A stretch of 64,000 nucleotides of DNA from Pseudocolwellia sp048296855 (GTDB lineage Bacteria; Pseudomonadota; Gammaproteobacteria; Enterobacterales; Alteromonadaceae). The notes under the pieces were generated by a model. It did no database searches. It worked only from the letters and a program-made list of their open reading frames with translations, and was not told the DNA's origin. Below, piece after piece: positions 24,816 to 34,737 of this stretch. Position 1 is the first letter of the stretch, and each line of letters starts with the position of its first letter. The stretch lies in NCBI GenBank assembly GCA_048296855.1, contig CP182631.1, one strand, 5' to 3'. Made by a program: the position numbers and the translations under genes.

Positions 24816-25790
24816 ATGAAATTACAACAACTGCGTTACATTGTTGAAGTACTCAACAATAATCTCAATGTTTCCGCCACAGCGGAAAGTCTATTCACTT
24901 CTCAACCTGGTATTAGTAAGCAAGTTAGAATGCTTGAAGATGAATTAGGTATCCAAATTTTTGGTCGTAGTGGTAAGCATTTAACTCATGTAACCTCTGC
25001 GGGTAATGAAGTGATTAATATTGCTACAGAAATATTGTCTAAAGTTGAAGCTATTAAAGCGGTTGCTCGTGAGCATACTCAGCCAGACGAAGGTAAATTA
25101 CGTATAGCAACAACGCATACACAAGCGCGTTATGCATTACCTGAAGTGATTAAAGGCTTTATGAAGCGTTACGATAAAGTTTCACTACATATGTACCAAG
25201 GGACTCCAGCGCAAATTAGTGAGTCTGCTTCTAAAGGTGATACCGATTTCGCCATTGCGACCGAGTCGCTACATTTATATAACGATTTAATTATGCTGCC
25301 TTGTTACCACTGGAACAGAAGCATTATTGTTAAATCTGATCATCCTTTAGCTAAAAAACGTGATATCACTATTCAAGATATTGCTAAATACTCTTTGGTT
25401 ACCTACGTTTTTGGTTTTACGGGGCGTTCAGAGCTTGATACTGCCTTCTCAAATGCTGGATGCGAACCTAAAATCGCTTTTACTGCAACTGATGCTGATG
25501 TTATTAAAACCTATGTACGTATGGGCGTTGGTATTGGTGTTATTGCGTCTATGGCTTTAGATCCTAAAGTTGATGGTGATTTAGTGGCTATTGATGCAAG
25601 CCATTTATTTAAGCCAAGTACAACTAAAATAGGCTTTAGAAGAGGAACCTTTTTAAGAGGTTATATGTTTGATTTTATTGAGCGTTTTGCCCCTCATTTA
25701 AATCGTGACTTAGTCACTCGTGCGGTATTACTGAAAAACAATAACGATATAGATGAGTTGTTTTCTAATATTGAATTACCTACACGTTAA
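24816..25790 (+). CDS. cysB: HTH-type transcriptional regulator CysB
   Basis: A 324-residue LysR-family protein clearly of the CysB type. It starts MKLQQLRYIVEV, has the helix-turn-helix SLFTSQPGISKQVRMLEDELGIQIF, and carries the effector-domain signatures THTQARYALP and GDTDFAIATE and the late TDADVIKTYVRMGVGIGVIAS. CysB activates sulfate and thiosulfate assimilation genes in response to N-acetylserine. Length is the usual 324. It stands alone with an AT-rich upstream interval suited to autoregulation and a bidirectional terminator downstream. Confidence 0.95.
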   Translation: MKLQQLRYIVEVLNNNLNVSATAESLFTSQPGISKQVRMLEDELGIQIFGRSGKHLTHVTSAGNEVINIATEILSKVEAIKAVAREHTQPDEGKLRIATTHTQARYALPEVIKGFMKRYDKVSLHMYQGTPAQISESASKGDTDFAIATESLHLYNDLIMLPCYHWNRSIIVKSDHPLAKKRDITIQDIAKYSLVTYVFGFTGRSELDTAFSNAGCEPKIAFTATDADVIKTYVRMGVGIGVIASMALDPKVDGDLVAIDASHLFKPSTTKIGFRRGTFLRGYMFDFIERFAPHLNRDLVTRAVLLKNNNDIDELFSNIELPTR

Positions 25791-25817
25791 TTGGGTTAAC
25801 TATTCATTTATTACATG

Positions 25818-25842
25818 AAAAGGAAGCATTATGCTTCCTTTT
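25818..25842. terminator. Bidirectional terminator between cysB and sdaA
   Basis: AAAAGGAAGCA and TGCTTCCTTTT form an 11-bp stem with a 3-base loop, with A and T tracts on opposite sides, placed between two convergent genes. Confidence 0.85.
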
Positions 25843-25847
25843 TGTTT

Positions 25848-27227
25848 CTAGCATTCAGTAATATTTACTGCTAAACCGCCTCTAGAGGTTTCTTTGTATT
25901 TGGTTTTCATGTCGTTACCTGTTTCCCACATGGTTTTTATTACCTTGTCTAAAGTAACTTTATGAGTACCTGAGCCTCTCAATGCTAACCTAGATGCATT
26001 GATCGCTTTTATTGCTCCCATCGCATTGCGTTCAATACAAGGTACTTGAACTAAACCACCAACAGGATCACAGGTGAGTCCTAGGTTATGCTCCATGCCT
26101 ATTTCTGCGGCATTCTCTACTTGGCTAGGGTTACCACCCATTATTTCAGTTAAAGCGCCTGCAGCCATTGAGCAAGCCACGCCGACTTCACCTTGACAGC
26201 CCACTTCAGCACCAGAGATTGAAGCATTGGTTTTATATAAAATACCGATAGCCGCTGCGGTTAGTAAATATTTAATACAGTCATCTTCACTTACTGGGTT
26301 TACAAATTTATTGTAGTAGCATAAAACCGCAGGAATAATTCCCGCTGCACCGTTTGTTGGTGCTGTTACAACGCGGCTACCAGCAGCATTTTCTTCATTT
26401 ACAGCTAAGGCAAATAAATTCACCCAATCCATAGTAACTAACGGATCATTATTTTTTTCTACTGAGAGTGTTCTATACAAAGCAGGAGCTCTTCGAGTAA
26501 CTTTTAAGCCACCAGGTAATATACCTTCTGTTTTTATGCCTCTAGCAACACAATCTTGCATTGCCTGCCATATTTCTAATAATTTACTTCTTACAATTTT
26601 TTCATCATTTAAGCACTTTTCGTTATTCATCATAATGGTGCTGATGTTTAGATGTTTATCTGCTGCTTCTTTAAATAATTCTGTTGCGTTAGAAAATAAA
26701 TGAGGACGCTTAATATTATTATGTAATGAGAGTGCTTTATCTTTCTCTTTTGCAAAATCGCAGTCTTGCACAATGAAACCACCGCCAATAGAAAAATAGG
26801 TTTCTTCTAATATCAGATTATTATTTTCATCGTATGCGAATAAAGTCATACCGTTTGAATGAGCACTTAAGGTTTTTCTACGGTGATAGATAATGGCGTT
26901 GTCTTTAGGGAAAGAAACCGTATGTGTTTTGTTTAACAAAAGTGTTTGAGATTCCACTACACTATTAAGGATCGCTTCTATAGAATCAACAGGAATAGTA
27001 TCAGGCTGTTCGCCACATAAACCTAAAATAACGGCTTTACCTGTTCCATGACCTATGCCTGTTTGTCCTAAAGATCCGAATAGCTCACATTTTACTCGGC
27101 TAACACTATTGAGTTGCTCATTTTCATTTAAATGCTGCACAAATAAATGGGCCGCTTTCATTGGACCAACAGTATGTGAACTAGAAGGGCCAATGCCGAT
27201 TGAAAACATATCAAATACACTAATCAT
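25848..27227 (-). CDS. sdaA: L-serine ammonia-lyase, iron-sulfur type
   Basis: A 459-residue single-chain L-serine dehydratase converting L-serine to pyruvate and ammonia with a [4Fe-4S] cluster. The N-terminal beta domain starts SVFDMFSIGIGPSSSHTVGPMKAA. The alpha domain carries the cluster cysteines in IIPAVLCYY, LTCDPVGG and VPCIERNAM. Length and motif order match E. coli SdaA and SdaB. It is monocistronic and converges on cysB. The ATG lies after a short, AT-rich leader with no obvious riboswitch. Confidence 0.95.
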   Translation of the reverse strand: MISVFDMFSIGIGPSSSHTVGPMKAAHLFVQHLNENEQLNSVSRVKCELFGSLGQTGIGHGTGKAVILGLCGEQPDTIPVDSIEAILNSVVESQTLLLNKTHTVSFPKDNAIIYHRRKTLSAHSNGMTLFAYDENNNLILEETYFSIGGGFIVQDCDFAKEKDKALSLHNNIKRPHLFSNATELFKEAADKHLNISTIMMNNEKCLNDEKIVRSKLLEIWQAMQDCVARGIKTEGILPGGLKVTRRAPALYRTLSVEKNNDPLVTMDWVNLFALAVNEENAAGSRVVTAPTNGAAGIIPAVLCYYNKFVNPVSEDDCIKYLLTAAAIGILYKTNASISGAEVGCQGEVGVACSMAAGALTEIMGGNPSQVENAAEIGMEHNLGLTCDPVGGLVQVPCIERNAMGAIKAINASRLALRGSGTHKVTLDKVIKTMWETGNDMKTKYKETSRGGLAVNITEC

Positions 27228-27390
27228 GATGTAATACCGAATTTAAGTTTGTTGACTTTTGTTTTGGTGAAATATTATTTTGTAATGGTATATGAAAACT
27301 CTTATTTATAACAACAAAAATATGATCATTTTTGTTAGATGTTTTTAATTTTAGCAGGGAGTTGAATAAAGGTAGTAAGTGGAGGGGATT

Positions 27391-27416
27391 TAACTAACCA
27401 GAGTTCAGGTTAACTA
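27391..27416. repeat. Single 14-bp family B unit with target duplication
   Basis: ACCAGAGTTCAGGT (27397-27410) is flanked on both sides by TAACTA (27391-27396 and 27411-27416). The 14-mer is the inverted form of the family B terminal sequence ACCTGAACTC-GGT. The exact duplicate suggests an insertion whose body was lost, or a unit that moves by itself. It abuts and partly forms the stop codon of nudL. Confidence 0.55.
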
Positions 27417-27979
27417 AGATGAATAGCTAAGTCTTTCAACATTGAAGCGGTTGCGCCCCATATGTTGTGCTGTTTGTATGGCATAAAATGCACATTATGG
27501 GAAAAGCTTTTACGTTGTACGTTAATTGCTATGTGGTTTGATGTATCTAAAAAATACTTTAACGGTACTTGAAATATATCACTTACTTCATTGGTATCTT
27601 TAATGAATTCATAATCGTTAGGAATAAAAGCAATATAAGGCGTTACAATAAAACCTGAAATGACCTGATAAGAATGTAAGCTCCCTACAATATTAATTAA
27701 CTCAGGTGGGACGCCTATTTCTTCGAAGGTTTCTCGTGATGCGGTATCAATTAAGTTGGTATCTGTTTTTTCAACCTTTCCACCCGGGAAGCTAATTTGA
27801 CCTGCATGATGCCTTAAATTTAGTGAGCGTTTAGTTAGTACTACGTTTAACTGATCACCATCGTCAACAAGAGGAATAAGTACTGCAGCTTCTTTCAGCG
27901 GTTTGTGGTGCTGGTATTTATGTAAGGAATCAGAGCGCTTATTTAATGAATACTTAAGTAAAAATTCGTCTTTTGTCAT
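27410..27979 (-). CDS. nudL: CoA pyrophosphatase (Nudix hydrolase, NudL-like)
   Basis: A 189-residue Nudix hydrolase. The Nudix box reads GGKVEKTDTNLIDTASRETFEEIGV (about residues 66-90), with the REtfEE metal-binding glutamates intact. The preceding KRSLNLRHHAGQISFPGG is the NudL/UPF0035 signature. These enzymes cleave CoA to phosphopantetheine and 3',5'-ADP. It follows pabB on the same strand by 92 bp, the gene order seen in many gammaproteobacteria. A 14-bp family B repeat unit adjoins its stop codon. Confidence 0.88.
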   Translation of the reverse strand: MTKDEFLLKYSLNKRSDSLHKYQHHKPLKEAAVLIPLVDDGDQLNVVLTKRSLNLRHHAGQISFPGGKVEKTDTNLIDTASRETFEEIGVPPELINIVGSLHSYQVISGFIVTPYIAFIPNDYEFIKDTNEVSDIFQVPLKYFLDTSNHIAINVQRKSFSHNVHFMPYKQHNIWGATASMLKDLAIHLS

Positions 27980-28071
27980 TAAGGACTCGATTAAAAAGGT
28001 GTTATTTATAAATACTTTTAGCTTAACTTAAGTTTGGCTAACAATCTAATTCAAAAGCAGTATGTTAATTA

Positions 28072-29529
28072 TTAAGTTTTTGAATGAAAAAATGTCCCTT
28101 TAAGTACAGGTATGATTTTATTCACTTTATCGAAGGTTTCTTGGTATTCATCAGCGAGAACCGAATCTGCAACTAAACCGCCACCCGCCCAGCAATATAT
28201 TTTATTGTTTTCACAAATTAAGGTTCTAATCGTTATGCTAGTGTCCATATTGCCACAGGCAGAAATATAACCGATAGAGCCGCAATATACACTTCGTCTA
28301 TGAGGCTCTAATTCTTCAATAATTTCCATTGCTCTAATTTTAGGAGCGCCAGTAATTGAGCCACCGGGAAAAGCACCGCGTAATAAGTCTGTTGCGTTAA
28401 ATTGCGCAGAGAGTTTTCCTTCAACTGTGCTAACCAAATGGTGTACCGCGGGAAAGCTTTCTATATCAAATAACTTAGGTACAACAACAGATCCTGCTTC
28501 GCATACTTTACTGATATCGTTACGAAGTAGGTCAACAATCATTAGGTTTTCAGCTTTGTCTTTTGCAGAAGCTTTTAGGTCTTCTGCGGCTTGTTGATCA
28601 AGCTCAGGTAAGTGATGCCTTGGGCGTGTCCCTTTTATTGGCTTACTTTGAACTTGATGTTCGTTAAGTTGTAAAAATCGTTCAGGAGATATACTTAAAA
28701 TAGCCGCATCTTCAAGGCGTATGAAAGCCGAAAAAGGGGCGTTGTTTTCTTCACGCAGGGTTTTATACGCTTGAAATTCGTCGCCAGAATAACTGGCTGA
28801 AAAACGTTGTGCTAAATTTATTTGGTAACAATCCCCCGCTAATAAGTATTCATGTACTTGATTAAACTTTTGCGCGTATTCTGTTTGGGTCATATTTGAT
28901 AACCAATCAGAATCTAATGTAAATTCTAATCTCTTGCTTTGATTGGCTGTTTTAATTAGAGCAAAAAGATCGATTTCAGTTTGTTTTCTTTCGTTTTCTA
29001 AACAAAGCAAATGAAAAACCTGTGTTTTGTTATCAAAAATTATTGCTTTGTTGTATATACCTACCGACATTTCGGGAATATGAATATCTTGCTCGCAAAG
29101 CTCAGGTAATACTTCAAATTCTCTTCCTAAATCGTAAGCAAAATAACCGACAGCGCCTCCTTTAAATGGAAATTTTATTGATGCTGAAATGTTAATATTT
29201 GAAAAGGTTTCTTCAATAGCTTGGTTAACCAAGAAAAGTGGATCTTCAGTACTTGTTATTGTTGAGTTATTTGCAACATTCACTATTTTGGTTGTTTTGT
29301 TTTTTGTTGCTAAAGTAACAACAGGATCCCACACTAAAATATCAAACTGACTATCAACATGATTGTTATCACAAGAATCTAGCCACATTGCCCAAGGTAA
29401 ATTTGATAAGTGTGTAAAAATATCACTAGACACAATATTGTCATCAAAAATAATGACGTTAGAAGTTAATTCAACGGCTGAATTTATAGGATGAGATGAA
29501 TGAGTGTGTTGTTTTAACAAAGGCTGCAT
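28072..29529 (-). CDS. pabB: Aminodeoxychorismate synthase component I
   Basis: A 485-residue chorismate-utilising enzyme that makes 4-amino-4-deoxychorismate for folate synthesis together with a PabA amidotransferase. The catalytic C-terminal domain shows QSKPIKGTRPR, IVDLLRNDISKVCEAGSV and PGGSITGAPKIRAMEIIEELEPHRRSVYCG, the PabB pattern; its KPIKGTR lysine is the PabB/TrpE-distinguishing feature. The N-terminal domain (1-200) is the divergent anthranilate synthase I fold. It starts at ATG 29529, divergent from the fumarase gene. Confidence 0.92.
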   Translation of the reverse strand: MQPLLKQHTHSSHPINSAVELTSNVIIFDDNIVSSDIFTHLSNLPWAMWLDSCDNNHVDSQFDILVWDPVVTLATKNKTTKIVNVANNSTITSTEDPLFLVNQAIEETFSNINISASIKFPFKGGAVGYFAYDLGREFEVLPELCEQDIHIPEMSVGIYNKAIIFDNKTQVFHLLCLENERKQTEIDLFALIKTANQSKRLEFTLDSDWLSNMTQTEYAQKFNQVHEYLLAGDCYQINLAQRFSASYSGDEFQAYKTLREENNAPFSAFIRLEDAAILSISPERFLQLNEHQVQSKPIKGTRPRHHLPELDQQAAEDLKASAKDKAENLMIVDLLRNDISKVCEAGSVVVPKLFDIESFPAVHHLVSTVEGKLSAQFNATDLLRGAFPGGSITGAPKIRAMEIIEELEPHRRSVYCGSIGYISACGNMDTSITIRTLICENNKIYCWAGGGLVADSVLADEYQETFDKVNKIIPVLKGTFFHSKT

Positions 29530-29732
29530 ACTTTTTATAAGATGAATGTTTAATTATAAGGTGAATAATTAATATTACTAAACTGAATTAAGATACTTCT
29601 ATAAGTTAGTAGCAGCACCTTAGTAAGCAAGGTATCATATCGGCAAAATTATAAGTTTCAACTAATTCCTCTCATGAATTCTTTATTCATAGGGTTTATC
29701 TAAATTCAAGGTAAATGTGACAAAGGTAAATT

Positions 29733-31256
29733 ATGGCTATTATCAAACAGCAAGACCTCATCGATAGCATTGAAGATGCACTTCAGTATATTTCTTATTA
29801 TCATCCGCTTGATTTTATTCAAGCATTAGAAAAAGCATACAACAAAGAACAAAGCCAAGCCGCTAAAGATGCGATTGCACAAATTCTTATTAACTCTCGT
29901 ATGTCTGCCCATGGTAAACGTCCTATCTGTCAAGATACTGGTATTGTTACGTGTTTTGTGAAAGTAGGTATGGATGTTCAGTGGGATAAAACTGATTTAA
30001 CCGTTCAGCAAATGGTTGATGAGGGCACACGTCGTGCTTATATGAATCCTGATAATCCTTTACGTGCTTCTATTGTTGCAGACCCCGCGGGTAAACGTAT
30101 TAATACGAAAGATAATACACCAGCGGTTGTTCATATTGATATGGTTGCTGGCGGCGGTATTGAAATTATGATCGCAGCGAAAGGCGGCGGATCAGAAAAC
30201 AAATCTAAAATGGTAATGTTAAACCCAAGCGATTCAATTGCTGATTGGGTTGTTAAAACGTTACCAACTATGGGCGCAGGCTGGTGTCCTCCAGGAATGT
30301 TAGGTATAGGTATTGGTGGTACGGCTGAAAAAGCAGGTGTATTGGCTAAAGAAAGCTTAATGGACCCTGTAAACATTCAAGAACTTATTGACCGTGGCCC
30401 ACAAAATGCGGAAGAAGAACTACGTTTAGAAATTTTTGAACGCGTAAATAAATTAGGTATTGGTGCTCAAGGTTTAGGGGGTTTAACAACGGTTGTTGAT
30501 ATTAAAATTAACTCTGTGCCAACTCATGCGGCATCTAAACCTGTAGTTATGATCCCTAACTGTGCGGCAACTCGCCATGTACACTTTCATTTAGACGGTT
30601 CAGGTCCTGCGGATCTTCAGCCACCTAAATTAGAAGATTGGCCTGAAATTACATGGGAAGTAGGTGAAAACGTACGTCGTGTTAATGTGGATGAGCTTAA
30701 GAAAGCTGATATTAGCGAATGGAAAACAGGCGAAACTGTTTTACTCTCGGGTACTATTTTAACAGGTCGTGATGCAGCTCATAAACGCATTCAAGAAATG
30801 TTAGCAGCAGGTGAGAAGTTACCCGTAGACTTTACTGACAAGTTTATTTACTACGTTGGACCAGTAGATGCTATTGGCGACGAAGCGGTTGGTCCGGCTG
30901 GCCCAACAACCGCAACACGTATGGATAAATTTACTGAAATGATGCTAGCTGAAACAGGCTTGTTAGGTACTATTGGTAAAGCTGAACGTGGTGCTGCAAC
31001 GTGCGAAAGCATTAAAAACCATAAGTCAGTTTACCTAATGGCCGTTGGTGGCGCTGCATACTTAGTGTCTAAAGCAATCAAAAAAGCGAAAGTGGTTGCC
31101 TTTGAAGACATGGGTATGGAAGCAATATACGAATTTGAAGTTGAAGATATGCCTGTAACAGTTGCTGTAGATTCTACAGGTGAATCAGCACATGTTACTG
31201 GTCCTCAAATTTGGAAATTAAATATTGAAGAAGAAGACAAGAAAACTAAAGGCTAA
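29733..31256 (+). CDS. fumA: Fumarate hydratase class I
   Basis: A 507-residue [4Fe-4S] fumarase interconverting fumarate and L-malate in the TCA cycle. The N-terminal alpha region carries GKRPICQDTGIVTCFVKVG and GGGSENKSKMVMLNP, with a cluster cysteine also in IPNCAATRH. The C-terminal beta region contains LLSGTILTGRDAAHKR and YYVGPVDAIGDEAVGPAGPTTATRMDKF. It is a fused single-chain enzyme like E. coli FumA/FumB; which paralogue cannot be told, so the symbol is for the class. Terminator immediately downstream. Confidence 0.92.
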   Translation: MAIIKQQDLIDSIEDALQYISYYHPLDFIQALEKAYNKEQSQAAKDAIAQILINSRMSAHGKRPICQDTGIVTCFVKVGMDVQWDKTDLTVQQMVDEGTRRAYMNPDNPLRASIVADPAGKRINTKDNTPAVVHIDMVAGGGIEIMIAAKGGGSENKSKMVMLNPSDSIADWVVKTLPTMGAGWCPPGMLGIGIGGTAEKAGVLAKESLMDPVNIQELIDRGPQNAEEELRLEIFERVNKLGIGAQGLGGLTTVVDIKINSVPTHAASKPVVMIPNCAATRHVHFHLDGSGPADLQPPKLEDWPEITWEVGENVRRVNVDELKKADISEWKTGETVLLSGTILTGRDAAHKRIQEMLAAGEKLPVDFTDKFIYYVGPVDAIGDEAVGPAGPTTATRMDKFTEMMLAETGLLGTIGKAERGAATCESIKNHKSVYLMAVGGAAYLVSKAIKKAKVVAFEDMGMEAIYEFEVEDMPVTVAVDSTGESAHVTGPQIWKLNIEEEDKKTKG

Positions 31257-31289
31257 AATCTTTAGTTAACGCTTATCTAGCTTTACTAA

Positions 31290-31321
31290 AACGCTATAAG
31301 GTAAAACTTATGGCGTTTTTT
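31290..31321 (+). terminator. Rho-independent terminator after fumarase
   Basis: AACGCTATAAG (31290-31300) pairs with CTTATGGCGTT (31307-31317), one G-U pair, 6-base loop, followed by a T-run. Confidence 0.8.
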
Positions 31322-31422
31322 ATTGCTTAAAAAACAGGAAGCGTAAAATAATATTGTTTTATAGCTATATTTGATCTTTATGAAAAACATAACTTTATTA
31401 CTGTTGTTGTCGTTTTTTTAGA

Positions 31423-34329
31423 TTAGAAATCCCACCCCATACTAAGGTAATAATAACCACCATTAAAGCCACTCGGAGAGTTTAAAGGGTATATAGCACC
31501 TAAAAATCCAGATTTACGCCCTTGACTATATTCATCTGGAAATACATTAAAGATATTTTTAGCGCCCAAAGCAACTTCTATATTATCTGTAATATCATAT
31601 GAAATTTCCATATCAGTTATGATAACAGGATCAACTTTTTCAAGCAGAGATACATCATTAAATTGTGCATTATAAAAACTTCCATAATAATTTATACGAA
31701 ACATTGTATGTAATGCTTCTTGTGAGTGTGAATATGTTAATACACCTCTAGTTTTTGGAATTCCATCTTCACGTTCTTTACGTACATTAGCATTTGATAT
31801 GGGGCTTTTAGGATTAGTAACATCTAGTTCTGTGTCAGTATAATTAAACGCTAACGATAAAATATCGCTTCCCCCCATAAATTCAAATGGTAAACTGACT
31901 ACTAAATCAATGCCTTGAGTTACTGAGTTGAAATCGTTAGCATAATATTGAATGTTGGTTACGTTTGAACTAATTCCTGAGATAGATAATAATGGTGTGT
32001 CACTTGCCACTATTTCACTCGTAAATAGTGATAATCTATCATCTACATCAATATAAAAATAATCCAAAGTAACATTAACAGGGCTTATTTCAGATAATAT
32101 ACCGAAGCTAAAACTAGTGGCTGTTTCTGGTTCAAGCTTTCCTCCTGAACGTGCCGTTGCAATAGGGCTCAAAGCACTTATTAATTGTGAGCCTTGTTGA
32201 ACAACTACATTATTTTCGATCGAATTGGATGTGGATATACGTTGAAGAGTTGACTGGCCAACAGTGGGGGCACGGAAGCCAGTACTTAGCGTTGAACGTA
32301 ATGCAATTTCATCGGTAAGCTGTATACGGGTAGAAAGCTTACCGTCAAAAGTATTACCTATTTTTTCTATTTTTTCATACCTTATCGCAAATGATACCGA
32401 AAGAGCTTCAGTTACGTCGGCTTCAATATCTAAATATACGGCATTTGATGTACGAACGTTAATACCAGCAGTATCTGGTGAGAAACCAGGGAAACCGTTT
32501 GAACCTATGGCTTCACCATTACTCGAAAAAGGGCCTATTTCATAAGATGCACTATCTCCAGCGACAACTTCAAATTGTTCAAAGTAGTTTTGGTAACCAA
32601 AGGCAACATTGAGTTCAGATTCAAAACCAACATCAATAGGATAGGTAAAGTCAGTATTGAATACACGCTCTGTTTGAATTTGAGAACCTAATTTAAAATC
32701 TTTTGGTGAATTTTCACCTAACGAGGCATTAGCACTGTTAAATAATTCATAATCAATATGATTTCTACCTACGGCCATACTTATGTCATAAGTTAGTTCA
32801 GCGTCATTGTTATTTAACGAGCCCCGTATACCCGCCACTATACTACCATCAGTTACTTTACCGCCAAATATAGGGGTGAAGCCACCTGGAAAACGTTCAT
32901 TAAAAGAAAAACAATTAGGATTGGCTATAACTGCTGCTAAGGCTTCAGCATCGCCACTACTGCCAGGGATAGTCGGTACTGGACAGTTCCCTGTTTGATT
33001 ATTAGTCATGTCAAAGAATAGGCGAGTACCATTGTCTGGGTTAGTAAATATACTTGCTCTTGTATTAGGGTTACGATAAAAAAAACTGCCATTTACATCA
33101 CGTTGCGCCCAGTTACCAAAAAGATAAAGTTGCTTATAATTGTTGTTATCCCCAACATCTATTTCTACATTGCCAAACAGTTTTAGGTTATTAGCAATAT
33201 CCGGGGCTCCCCAGGGTACTACAGGATCTTGTATATCATTTTCGCTAATACCACTATCAATTAAGCTTTGAACCGCAGGATCTTGAACCCCACGAGATGT
33301 GGGATTACTTTCTGAAAACTCGAATGATAAATTGGCTGTACCACTATCATTAATAGTGGTTCCTAAAATACCAGATAGCTTATATTGAGCACCATCCCCT
33401 TTATAATATTGACCCGTATGCACTTCAATACGATTGACCTCGGCACTGTTTTCTAATCGAAAGTTAATCACACCAGCTATAGCATCTGATCCATATTGCG
33501 CAGCAGCGCCATCTCTTAAAACTTCTACACTTTTAAGAGCAATACTAGGTATAGGCTCTAAATCCACTCCGTGGGCCCCTACATTTAATCCTGAAATGTA
33601 TTCATAAATAGCACCACTACGATGACGTCGTTTACCATTAACTAATATTAAAATACTATCAGTAGGTAACCCTCGAATATTTGCGGGTCTTACTATAGTA
33701 CCTGCATCGCTAATGGCTTCCTGATTTACGTTATACGAAGGCATAACAGTGGAGAGTGTCGATATAATATCGAGACTACCTCGTGTTTTTAAATCTTGTT
33801 TATTAATAATATCTAATGGTGCTAGTGCTTCATTAGGTGAACGATTTATTCGACGTGAACCTGTAATTTGAATACGTTCATCTTCGATTTCTATTGTAGA
33901 ATTTTTAGAAGGGGATTCAGGGAACGAAGCTGAGTTAGTAGTGGGTAAGGTGGGGGTTGTTTTAATTACCTTGTTTTTTAAATCTTCGAAATTATTTAAA
34001 ACAGATGATACAGCAATGACTCTTTTTTTAGTCGCAATGGCATTGATAGGAGTATTTAAAAGAATCTTTGTGAGAGCATCTTCCAGTGAATAAGTACCTA
34101 TAATAGGGTTAGTCATGACAACAATTGAGTCATCAAAGGGGTATAAAAGAGAATAGCCAGAGATATCAGCTAATTTATTGAGAGCGGTAGCCGCATCCAT
34201 TGCTGGTAATTTAAAGTGGTAACGTTCAGCAGCTTGACACACTAGAGTATTGCCTAACCATAATAAGAAAAACATAATATGAAACTGAATATTTTTTTCT
34301 TTATTATGTTTTAATCGGCGACTTAACAC
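31423..34329 (-). CDS. TonB-dependent receptor with N-terminal STN signalling domain
   Basis: A 968-residue outer-membrane receptor. After a signal sequence (about residues 1-34) comes a secretin/TonB short N-terminal domain at 37-108 (FKLPAMDAATALNKLADISGYSLLYPF...SLEDALTKIL), the part that touches FecR-type regulators. Then come a plug (VNGKRRHRSG...VEVLRDGAAAQYGSDAIAGVINF) and a barrel ending GGYYYLSMGWDF. It belongs with the ECF sigma/FecR pair at 38383-39998. It is paralogous to the receptor at 35318-37948, which has no STN domain. GTG 34329 follows a GAGATAAG site; an internal ATG at 34275 would give a shorter signal peptide. Confidence 0.88.
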   Translation of the reverse strand: MLSRRLKHNKEKNIQFHIMFFLLWLGNTLVCQAAERYHFKLPAMDAATALNKLADISGYSLLYPFDDSIVVMTNPIIGTYSLEDALTKILLNTPINAIATKKRVIAVSSVLNNFEDLKNKVIKTTPTLPTTNSASFPESPSKNSTIEIEDERIQITGSRRINRSPNEALAPLDIINKQDLKTRGSLDIISTLSTVMPSYNVNQEAISDAGTIVRPANIRGLPTDSILILVNGKRRHRSGAIYEYISGLNVGAHGVDLEPIPSIALKSVEVLRDGAAAQYGSDAIAGVINFRLENSAEVNRIEVHTGQYYKGDGAQYKLSGILGTTINDSGTANLSFEFSESNPTSRGVQDPAVQSLIDSGISENDIQDPVVPWGAPDIANNLKLFGNVEIDVGDNNNYKQLYLFGNWAQRDVNGSFFYRNPNTRASIFTNPDNGTRLFFDMTNNQTGNCPVPTIPGSSGDAEALAAVIANPNCFSFNERFPGGFTPIFGGKVTDGSIVAGIRGSLNNNDAELTYDISMAVGRNHIDYELFNSANASLGENSPKDFKLGSQIQTERVFNTDFTYPIDVGFESELNVAFGYQNYFEQFEVVAGDSASYEIGPFSSNGEAIGSNGFPGFSPDTAGINVRTSNAVYLDIEADVTEALSVSFAIRYEKIEKIGNTFDGKLSTRIQLTDEIALRSTLSTGFRAPTVGQSTLQRISTSNSIENNVVVQQGSQLISALSPIATARSGGKLEPETATSFSFGILSEISPVNVTLDYFYIDVDDRLSLFTSEIVASDTPLLSISGISSNVTNIQYYANDFNSVTQGIDLVVSLPFEFMGGSDILSLAFNYTDTELDVTNPKSPISNANVRKEREDGIPKTRGVLTYSHSQEALHTMFRINYYGSFYNAQFNDVSLLEKVDPVIITDMEISYDITDNIEVALGAKNIFNVFPDEYSQGRKSGFLGAIYPLNSPSGFNGGYYYLSMGWDF

Positions 34330-34498
34330 TTAATACTTATCTCGCTGTTTGAGTGAATGTTTTGATTATTTTTCTTTGTTGTATATGGTAACTATTGGCA
34401 TCTTCAATCAACTGTTTCAGTGTGACAACAACATCATGCTAGCCAGTATTACTGTTATCTTATCATCATGAAAGAATTTCGACTATTGGCTATAGCTT

Positions 34499-34737
34499 TA
34501 ATTAACCTCAACTCGGGTTAATGAATGTTAGATAATAAATTAAAACTATTATTTATCAAAGGCTTAATCTGTATCGTTGTTTTCCTAAGTTATATTAGTC
34601 TCTCAACATTGATATTTTTGTGTATAACAAGGCGAATTTTTCTATCTAATAGCTAGCTATTAGTAATAAATTCAACGAAGTTAGGCATAAAAATAGCTTG
34701 TTGAGTAACTTTGCTTATCCCGAGCTGAGGTTAATTA
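34499..34737. mobile_element. Family B MITE-like element with 6-bp target duplication
   Basis: The element runs 34505-34731 (227 bp), beginning ACCTCAACTCGGG and ending CCCGAGCTGAGGT (17 of 19 terminal bases inverted-complementary when the flanking TTA is counted). TAATTA flanks it on both sides (34499-34504 and 34732-34737), a perfect 6-bp duplication. It has no coding capacity and sits directly against the end of the family A element that follows. Confidence 0.7.
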
